Source of the DNA: JAHFLV01 sp964367845
GTDB lineage: Bacteria; Patescibacteriota; Minisyncoccia; Phycocordibacterales; DATGWK01
Reading direction: 5' to 3'
DNA length: 9,826 bases
Assembly (NCBI GenBank): GCA_964367845.1
Contig: CAYIYW010000024.1
Coordinates: 1 to 9,826 of the forward strand
Under the pieces are notes generated by a model that ran no database searches, was not told the origin of the DNA, and saw only the letters and a program-made list of their open reading frames with translations. Below are positions 5,631 to 9,826 of the stretch, one piece after another; position 1 is the stretch's first letter; each line of letters starts with the position of its first letter. Made by a program: the position numbers and the translations under genes.

Positions 5631-7169
5631 TTATGAAAGCGTCATCCCGGCAAGTTTTGCGATATCGCCCGCTCCCATGGTGAACAAAACATCTCCGGGC
5701 TTAAGATGTTTTTTTAGATATTCGCCGGCCGATTCAAAATCTTTGGAAAAACTGACCTTTTGGGTTTTTCCCTTAAGTTGCGGGTTTTGCGCAGATTGCA
5801 GATTTTGCGCGAGCGACAATTCTTTTTTAATTTCTTCGGTCAAAATTTCTGACGACACTGATGCGTCAATCGGTTCCCGAGCGGCGTAAATCGGCAAAAT
5901 TATTATTTCATCGGCCAAAGCCAGCGCCGGACCGAATTCGTCAAAGTGTTCTTTCGTCCGGCTGTAAAGATGCGGTTGGAAAGCCACGATGATTTTTTCT
6001 TTCGGGAATTTTTCTCGGGCGGCTTGGAGAGTGGCCGCGATTTCGGACGGATGATGGGCGTAATCGTCGTAAACCAAAGCGCCATTTGCCATTTTCCCTT
6101 TTTCTTCAAAACGACGCCATGTTCCTGAAAAATTGCCGAGGGATTTAATCGCTTTTTCTTCCGGCACGCCAAGCGCCAAGGCGACAGCCAGAGCCGCTTT
6201 GGCGTTTTGGATATTGTGACGACCGGGAATTTTTAGGGTGATTTTTTCGCCGTCATTACTGTTGCTGCCACTGCCGATAGAATTATAATCAATTACATTC
6301 TGGATTTTAGTGATATTTTTGTCGAGATTGTTGCCGATATTGTTCGCATTTTTCTGGCTTTTTGGATTATCCAGACCTTTCAGAACCGGCCGAATTTTTT
6401 CATTATCAACATCCGTCACAATCGTTCCGCCGCTTTTGACTTGACCGACAAAATCTCGGAAACCGGTCTGAACGCCGGCAAGATTTTTATAGTAATCAAG
6501 ATGGTCGTCGTCAATATTTGTAATGACGGCAACATCAGGTTTGAGGTTAAGAAACGAACGCTTGTACTCGCAGGCCTCAACGACGAGATACTTGCTTTTC
6601 CCGGCGATGAAATTACTTTTCTGCCCGGTGCTTTGTCTGCCGCCTTCTTGTTCATCTTGTTCATCATCTCTTTTCTCATCATTCCTTTTTTGGTTCACAA
6701 GAAAACTGCCGATGATAACGGTCGGGTCAAGGCCGGCTTCAATCAAAATTTGGGCAATCATGCCGGTCGTCGTCGTTTTGCCATGGGTGCCTGCGACAGC
6801 GATTGTAAACTTATCTTTTGAAATAAGGCCCAGAGTTTCAGGATATGAAATCGTGGCGATTTTTTTGTTGCGAGCGTCAACAAGTTCCGGGTGATTCTCT
6901 GGAATCGCCACCGTGTAAACCACCAGGTCAATTCCGGCTGGCAGTCCATTGCCGAGAAATCCGTCGTTTTGACGTTTTTCAGATGGTTCGCCAATCCGAA
7001 TTTTCGCCCCGAGTTTTTCCAGTTCATTCGTCACTTCCGAGCTAGAAAGGTCGGAACCAAACACTTCTTTATGCTCAATCAAAAACATTCTGGCCACCGC
7101 CGACATGCCGATACCGCCGATACCGATGAAATAAATTTTTTCCGCCTTTTTGAGGTCAATTTTGGGCAT
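5631..7169 (-). CDS. murC: UDP-N-acetylmuramate--L-alanine ligase MurC
   Basis: MurC joins L-alanine to UDP-MurNAc using ATP, the first amino-acid addition in peptidoglycan precursor synthesis in the cytoplasm. The N-terminal Rossmann domain has GIGGIGM (16-22). The central ATPase domain has AGTHGKTTTT (126-135), EACEYKRSF (198-206) and NIDDDHLDYY (218-227). Further motifs are GRHNIQNAKAA (316-326), WRRFEEKG (351-358), DDYAHHPSE (368-376, the MurC signature), QPHLYSRT (398-405) and MGAGDI (498-503). At 512 aa it is about 50 residues longer than typical MurC, because of hydrophilic inserts near 159-190 and 266-308 that carry 12-bp-period repeats; all catalytic motifs are intact. It follows murD by 81 bp. 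No Shine-Dalgarno site precedes the ATG, and the start agrees with the usual N-terminus just before the Rossmann strand. Confidence 0.97.
   Translation of the reverse strand: MPKIDLKKAEKIYFIGIGGIGMSAVARMFLIEHKEVFGSDLSSSEVTNELEKLGAKIRIGEPSEKRQNDGFLGNGLPAGIDLVVYTVAIPENHPELVDARNKKIATISYPETLGLISKDKFTIAVAGTHGKTTTTGMIAQILIEAGLDPTVIIGSFLVNQKRNDEKRDDEQDEQEGGRQSTGQKSNFIAGKSKYLVVEACEYKRSFLNLKPDVAVITNIDDDHLDYYKNLAGVQTGFRDFVGQVKSGGTIVTDVDNEKIRPVLKGLDNPKSQKNANNIGNNLDKNITKIQNVIDYNSIGSGSNSNDGEKITLKIPGRHNIQNAKAALAVALALGVPEEKAIKSLGNFSGTWRRFEEKGKMANGALVYDDYAHHPSEIAATLQAAREKFPKEKIIVAFQPHLYSRTKEHFDEFGPALALADEIIILPIYAAREPIDASVSSEILTEEIKKELSLAQNLQSAQNPQLKGKTQKVSFSKDFESAGEYLKKHLKPGDVLFTMGAGDIAKLAGMTLS
5783..5810 (-). 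repeat. 18-bp-period duplication near the murC 3' end
   Basis: GGTTTTGCGC (5783-5792) recurs as GATTTTGCGC (5801-5810), 18 bp later. The encoded residues contain two copies of AQN (about 455-462), in a linker before the last MurC motifs. It is another frame-keeping duplication in a non-conserved loop. Confidence 0.5.
6312..6359 (-). repeat. 12-bp-period degenerate repeat in murC, second insert
   Basis: Plus-strand units GATATTTTTGTC (6312), GAGATTGTTGCC (6324), GATATTGTTCGC (6336) and a diverged fourth encode an Asn/Lys-rich stretch (about residues 271-286) inserted between the ATPase domain and GRHNIQNAK. The unit resembles the murD repeat consensus. Confidence 0.65.
6648..6683 (-). repeat. 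12-bp-period degenerate repeat in murC, first insert
   Basis: Coding-strand units AATGATGAGAAA, AGAGATGATGAA and CAAGATGAACAA encode NDEK, RDDE and QDEQ (about residues 163-174). They lie in an acidic insert between the P-loop region and the YLVVEACEY strand, away from the catalytic motifs. Confidence 0.65.
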
Positions 7170-7251
7170 GGTTTACAAGATTTGGTTTAAGCATATCAAA
7201 GATAACAAGGTCTGCTTTTAGGAAAAAATGCTTGGACAAAACGCCACAGCT

Positions 7252-8793
7252 CTAAAGACCTTTCACGATTTTGTTAAACTGGTCTCCTCGGTCATATTCA
7301 TTTTTGAAAAGTCCAAAAGAAGCAAAGGCCGGACTCATTAAAATCCTGTCGCCGGACACCGCGAAACCAAGCGCCGACTTAACCGCCTCCGCCATGTTCT
7401 TCACAAAAATCACCGACAATCTTTTGGACGAACTGCCTGATTTTTCTGACGGTCGGTCAAAATACTCGGCGGTAATTTTTTCTTTAATCAAATCCGTGCC
7501 GGTACCCGGTAAAACCACCAGGGCTTTAGCGTAATGCGATAGAATTTTCAGAAGCTCGTTTGGGTTAAGGTTTTTGTCCGCGCCTCCAAAAATCAAAATT
7601 GTCCCTTGATTGTTTTTTGGGTTTTTGTCGGAGTTTTTGTTTGGGTCTTTGTGTGAGTTTTTGCCGGAGTTTTTGCCAAACGCCATCAAACCCGCCATCG
7701 TCGCCTCGGGCGTTGTGGCATTTGTGTCATTGTATATTTCCACACCTTTATATTTTCTGACTAATTCAAGGCGGCCGGGAATCGCCTTAAATGACTCAAC
7801 GACTTTTCGGATGGTTTTTTCCGACACGCCGAGGAACTTGGCCGCGGCAAATGCCAAAGCAATGTTTAATCTGTTGTGCTCGCCGGGAATTTTAATTTTC
7901 CACGAATCCGGAATGTCAGTCGTCCTCGCGATTGCGACTTTTGATTTCGGTTCCGGCCCAAAACGTTTTATGTAATCCGCAACCTGCTCGCTCATAATCA
8001 AAACATCGTCCGCTGTCTGGAATCGGTAAATGTTCGCTTTGTCGTCAAAATAACGCTTCATGTCATTGTTGTAATAATTCATATGGTCGGGCATGAATGT
8101 CGTGAAAACCGCGACAGACGGGGAAAAACCAAAAAACTCCTCCGGCTTTTTGGGTAATTGACGATTATGCGTGCCGCCAAACCCTTGGAGTTGCCAGGAA
8201 TCAAGCTCAAGAACCGCCGTATCGCCCGCTTTTGTTTTTGATAAAAGATTAAGAGTGGAAACGCCAAGAACATTGCCTCCGAGAAAAACTTTTGAGGCCG
8301 AATTTTTGCTCGGATTTGAGTTTGTCTTTGAGTTGGTTTTGTTGTGTTCCTTCTTGTTACGCTCTTTATTACGCTCTTTCAAAATTTCGCGCAACAGGAA
8401 GGCGACGGTGGACTTTCCGCGAGTGCCGGTGATTCCAACAACTTCCGCTTCGGTATACTCGGCAAAAAGCGAAGCGCTCATGGCCACCGGTATGCCACAT
8501 TTTTGGGCTTCAAGAACAAACGGTGAATCAAGAGGCACGCCCGCGGCTTTGACAACCATGTCGGTCTTTTGAAAATCCTCTAATCGGTGTTCACCGAGAA
8601 CAAATTTTATGTCTTTGAATTTTTTGAGGGCTTTTAACGACGGAGTGAGTTCTTTTTTATTTTTTAGGTCGGTAACAGTCAGTTTCGCGCCCGCTTTCGC
8701 AAGAAAAACCGCGTCGCCAACGCCGCGACCGAGAAGACCGAGACCCATGAGAGTAACGCGTTTGCTTTTGAATAAGTTTTCCCAGTTTTTCAT
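7252..8793 (-). CDS. murD: UDP-N-acetylmuramoyl-L-alanine--glutamate ligase MurD, variant form
   Basis: MurD adds glutamate (normally D-Glu) to UDP-MurNAc-L-Ala with ATP in the cytoplasm. Motifs in order: GLGLLGRGVG in the N-terminal Rossmann domain (17-26), P-loop GITGTRGKST (120-129), ELDSWQL (196-202), PDHMNYY (235-241), GEHNRLNIALA (304-314), PGRLELV (339-345), NDTNATTPEAT (355-365), GGADKNLN (403-410) and SPAFASFGLFKNEYDRGDQF (487-506). Compared with E. coli MurD, the P-loop Asn is Arg and the Lys of NDSKAT is Asn. The overall order still fits MurD best, and this looks like a lineage form. At 513 aa it is some 65 residues longer than usual owing to Lys/Asn-rich inserts near 139-168 and 373-396, both with a 12-bp period. 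The ATG overlaps the stop of the upstream small gene (ATGA), suggesting translational coupling; murC follows 81 bp later. Confidence 0.93.
   Translation of the reverse strand: MKNWENLFKSKRVTLMGLGLLGRGVGDAVFLAKAGAKLTVTDLKNKKELTPSLKALKKFKDIKFVLGEHRLEDFQKTDMVVKAAGVPLDSPFVLEAQKCGIPVAMSASLFAEYTEAEVVGITGTRGKSTVAFLLREILKERNKERNKKEHNKTNSKTNSNPSKNSASKVFLGGNVLGVSTLNLLSKTKAGDTAVLELDSWQLQGFGGTHNRQLPKKPEEFFGFSPSVAVFTTFMPDHMNYYNNDMKRYFDDKANIYRFQTADDVLIMSEQVADYIKRFGPEPKSKVAIARTTDIPDSWKIKIPGEHNRLNIALAFAAAKFLGVSEKTIRKVVESFKAIPGRLELVRKYKGVEIYNDTNATTPEATMAGLMAFGKNSGKNSHKDPNKNSDKNPKNNQGTILIFGGADKNLNPNELLKILSHYAKALVVLPGTGTDLIKEKITAEYFDRPSEKSGSSSKRLSVIFVKNMAEAVKSALGFAVSGDRILMSPAFASFGLFKNEYDRGDQFNKIVKGL
7619..7678 (-). 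repeat. 12-bp tandem repeat in murD, second insert (five units)
   Basis: Plus-strand units are GGGTTTTTGTCG (7619), GAGTTTTTGTTT (7631), GGGTCTTTGTGT (7643), GAGTTTTTGCCG (7655) and GAGTTTTTGCCA (7667). They encode 4-residue units of the type GKNS, GKNS, HKDP, NKNS, DKNP, in a loop between the NDTNATTPEA motif and the IFGGADKN strand. Confidence 0.85.
8296..8379 (-). repeat. 12-bp-period repeat in murD, first insert (about seven units)
   Basis: On the coding strand AAAGAGCGTAAT and AAAGAGCGTAAC (8379-8356) differ only in the last base. Five more diverged 12-mers follow in register down to 8296. The encoded stretch is Lys/Asn/Glu-rich (about residues 139-166) and lies just after the P-loop helix, before the GGNVLG motif. 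Confidence 0.75.
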
Positions 8794-8948
8794 AGATTAT
8801 TCTGATGTTCTAAATGACCGTCAAAAGATTCCATATTGCCGTCGCGGTTGGCATTCGCCATCCAGTTACCGAGATATACCGCCTTAAGCAGTGCAAAAAA
8901 CTGCGCCTTGGTAAATTCTATATTCATTTTATTCTCGTTTTTATTCAT
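8790..8948 (-). CDS. Small protein (52 or 45 aa), possibly a truncated conserved hypothetical; overlaps the murD start
   Basis: An ORF starts at ATG 8948 (52 codons) or at the in-frame ATG 8927 (45 codons) and ends at 8790; its TGA overlaps the murD ATG as ATGA. The second start gives MNIEFTKAQFFALLKAVYLG, then NWMANANRDG, then a polar end MESFDGHLEHQNNL. The amphipathic helix and the VYLGNWM motif resemble, from memory, the first 30 or so residues of larger hypothetical proteins (FTKEQ...LVYLGNWM type), so this may be a gene cut short by a stop or frameshift. Alternatively it is a genuine small protein whose translation delivers ribosomes to murD, which lacks a Shine-Dalgarno site. Only a weak GAG stands 8 nt before the second ATG. 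Function unknown. Confidence 0.55.
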   Translation of the reverse strand: MNKNENKMNIEFTKAQFFALLKAVYLGNWMANANRDGNMESFDGHLEHQNNL

Positions 8949-8971
8949 ATTTTTTGCCTATGGGCAATCAC

Positions 8972-8999
8972 TTGACAATCTATACCTGTTTGCTAACAT
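8972..8999 (+). promoter_or_regulatory. Possible rightward promoter opposite to all genes
   Basis: TTGACA (8972-8977), a 16-nt spacer, then TAACAT (8994-8999), four of six -10 bases. Transcription would start near 9006 and meet the hairpin and T-tract at 9015-9063 almost at once, giving an RNA of about 57 nt or aborting antisense transcription into the NYN gene. The -35 match is perfect, but a chance occurrence in A/T-rich spacer is possible. Confidence 0.35.
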
Positions 9000-9014
9000 A
9001 ACAATATCCATATG

Positions 9015-9063
9015 AAAAGGCACGGTGTATGTGGCGCGTCCCTACACAGTGCCTTTTCTTTTT
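9015..9063. terminator. Hairpin terminator, possibly bidirectional, spanning the NYN gene stop
   Basis: AAAAGGCAC (9015-9023) pairs perfectly with GTGCCTTTT (9049-9057); after one mismatch five more pairs extend the stem toward a 13-nt loop. On the minus strand it follows the NYN gene, whose TAG (9044-9042) lies inside the stem-loop, and ends in four T residues. On the plus strand the T-tract is longer (TTTTCTTTTT), so termination looks stronger in that direction. Confidence 0.65.
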
Positions 9064-9545
9064 GCCAACTTATCGGCCAAAACACTCATATATCTCATTT
9101 TTTCTTTGGCCGATTTTCTCAAAAGCGACGAGCATGTCTTCTTGTGTGGACTCAGCACAGCTAAAAGTTTTTTGTTATCGTATAAATAGCGAGTGAGCGA
9201 ATAAAAATCTCCGTCGCTAGAAACAATCACGGCCTTATCGTAATTGGAATAGTCAATCATTGCTTGGAGTACCAAATCGGCGTCAACATTTCCTTTCACG
9301 CCGTCTTTGCCATTCGGTAGTACTGGCTTAAACTTCAAAACAAATCCCGCTTTTTGCAGTTCGTCATAGATATCGTTATGTTCCGGCATAAAACCGATAA
9401 AAAGATATGCTTGAGTAACTCGATACTTGTGCCGGAGATATGTGCGAAAACGAACCCAATCAATTTTCCAACCCAAATCCCTCTGTGTCCCTTTGTACAC
9501 ATTTTGGCTATCTACAAACGCGAAATTGTTTTCTCGTCTTTTCAT
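9042..9545 (-). CDS. NYN domain protein (LabA/DUF88-like, PIN-fold putative ribonuclease)
   Basis: This is a NYN-domain protein of the LabA/DUF88 type, a PIN-like fold whose characterised members are metal-dependent RNases. The expected acidic residues are present: D12 in FAFVDSQN (8-15), D88 and D90 in GNVDADLVLQAM (85-96), and D111 and D113 in IVSSDGDFYSL (107-117). The 167-aa length equals one NYN domain with a basic C-terminal tail (LRKSAKEKMRYMSVLADKL). The ATG at 9545 has no Shine-Dalgarno site. It lies 72 bp past the tRNA-Leu gene on the same strand, so the two may share a transcript, and ends in a terminator hairpin. RNA turnover or tRNA/rRNA cleavage is a reasonable guess, but the target is unknown. 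Confidence 0.88.
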   Translation of the reverse strand: MKRRENNFAFVDSQNVYKGTQRDLGWKIDWVRFRTYLRHKYRVTQAYLFIGFMPEHNDIYDELQKAGFVLKFKPVLPNGKDGVKGNVDADLVLQAMIDYSNYDKAVIVSSDGDFYSLTRYLYDNKKLLAVLSPHKKTCSSLLRKSAKEKMRYMSVLADKLAKRKGTV

Positions 9546-9617
9546 GTATTCATATATTTAATTTCGTACGGCACGCCGTTCACTCCTTGGTTGGTCCACG
9601 ACTGTTAAGTTCTGTTC

Positions 9618-9704
9618 TGGTGCCGAAGAAGGGATTTGAACCCATATGAGGTTGCCCTCACTGCGTCCTGAACGCAGCGCGTCTACCAATTTCGCCACTT
9701 CGGC
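9618..9704 (-). tRNA. tRNA-Leu, anticodon CAG, with encoded CCA
   Basis: On the minus strand the acceptor stem GCCGAAG pairs with CTTCGGC, followed by discriminator A and a genomically encoded CCA (9620-9618). The D-arm has the ..AAATTGGTAGAC.. form, the anticodon stem is CTGCG/CGCAG with loop TTCAGGA (anticodon CAG, bases 9670-9668), a long class II variable arm is present (GAGGG..CCTC type), and the T-arm contains GGGTTCAAATCCC. The identity reads CUG-decoding leucine. Confidence 0.97.
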
Positions 9705-9765
9705 TTGGTTTTTTCATACCTCCTTGCTCTTGCTCACCTGTTTTGATATTTTACCGCTCAACCAA

Positions 9766-9774
9766 AATATAGCA
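9766..9774 (-). promoter_or_regulatory. Extended -10 promoter element upstream of tRNA-Leu
   Basis: On the minus strand TGC followed by TATATT (9774-9766) matches an extended -10 element, about 60 nt before the mature tRNA 5' end. No good -35 box is seen, which is usual for extended -10 promoters. It could drive the tRNA and the NYN gene. Confidence 0.35.
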
Positions 9775-9814
9775 CGCGGAGCTTGTTAAAACACTCAAAA
9801 CACACTGTGGTGTC

Positions 9815-9820
9815 ATTATA
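9815..9820 (-). promoter_or_regulatory. TATAAT box near the right edge, -35 outside the window
   Basis: A perfect TATAAT (9820-9815, minus strand) lies 110 nt before the tRNA 5' end. The -35 region falls outside the window, so this is only a candidate for the tRNA promoter, competing with the element at 9766-9774. Confidence 0.3.
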
Positions 9821-9826
9821 TCATTT

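Noticed and set aside
6441..6894. Two overlapping plus-strand frames of 123-126 codons
   Set aside because: They are antisense to the catalytic core of murC and have no ribosome-binding site or recognisable domain.
7619..7678. The murD and 107-aa repeat arrays as possible CRISPR arrays
   Set aside because: Units are 12 bp, imperfect, directly adjacent without spacers, and lie in coding frames.
9618..9704. tRNA-Leu as an integration site of a mobile element
   Set aside because: No second copy of the tRNA 3' end and no integrase were found in the window.
9658..9724. AGGAGG plus ATG opening a 19-codon frame that runs into the tRNA-Leu gene
   Set aside because: The spacing between AGGAGG and ATG is only one base and the frame is mostly tRNA sequence, so it is most likely chance.
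1..9826. Recoding of UGA as glycine, as in Gracilibacteria and Absconditabacteria
   Set aside because: Conserved domains contain no in-frame TGA, and TGA ends the glycosyltransferase gene and the 150-aa gene at natural ends.

Overview
The window reads as a chromosomal piece of a candidate-phyla-radiation bacterium (Patescibacteria, probably Parcubacteria-like). The evidence is the form of the proteins: a MurD with the P-loop GTRGKST and an NDTNATTPEA motif, a membrane-anchored DUF4015-type putative glycoside hydrolase, a solitary VirD4/TraG-like ATPase with a Pro/Gln-rich tail, and a small conserved-type hypothetical protein that resembles, from memory, a family frequent in these genomes. The lineage is inferred and no search was run. 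TGA, TAA and TAG all end genes here, so the standard bacterial code fits and there is no sign of UGA recoding. All recognisable genes lie on the minus strand, so the window is read from right to left.

In transcription order: a tRNA-Leu(CAG) with encoded CCA (9618-9704); a NYN/LabA-like PIN-fold putative nuclease (9042-9545) whose stop codon lies inside a strong hairpin; a 52- or 45-codon small gene (8790-8948) whose stop overlaps the murD start as ATGA; murD (7252-8793) and murC (5631-7169), two consecutive ligases of peptidoglycan precursor synthesis; a two-pass 107-aa membrane protein with a repetitive tail (5276-5599); the DUF4015-type enzyme (3990-5252); a self-contained unit made of promoter, Shine-Dalgarno site, 150-aa hypothetical gene and terminator (3365-4003); the VirD4/TraG-like ATPase (1416-3344); and a GT4 glycosyltransferase (186-1385). 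At the far left a consensus promoter (115-143) fires leftward into a 19-bp-arm hairpin and toward a gene or RNA outside the window.

The functional theme is the cell envelope: MurD and MurC build UDP-MurNAc peptides, the GT4 enzyme probably builds a surface glycan, and the DUF4015 protein may act on a polysaccharide outside the membrane. The ATPase is probably a DNA or protein translocation motor, but no partner genes are visible here.

Three things stand out. First, imperfect tandem repeats with a 12-bp period, encoding 4-residue units, occur in four genes (GT4, murC twice, murD twice, and the 107-aa protein) and probably explain why MurC and MurD are about 50-70 residues longer than usual. 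Second, the 150-aa gene differs from its neighbours in having its own consensus promoter, the only good Shine-Dalgarno site in the window, its own terminator and G+C-rich patches. Third, most other starts lack a Shine-Dalgarno site, and two have a -10-like box placed so that the mRNA would have little or no leader.
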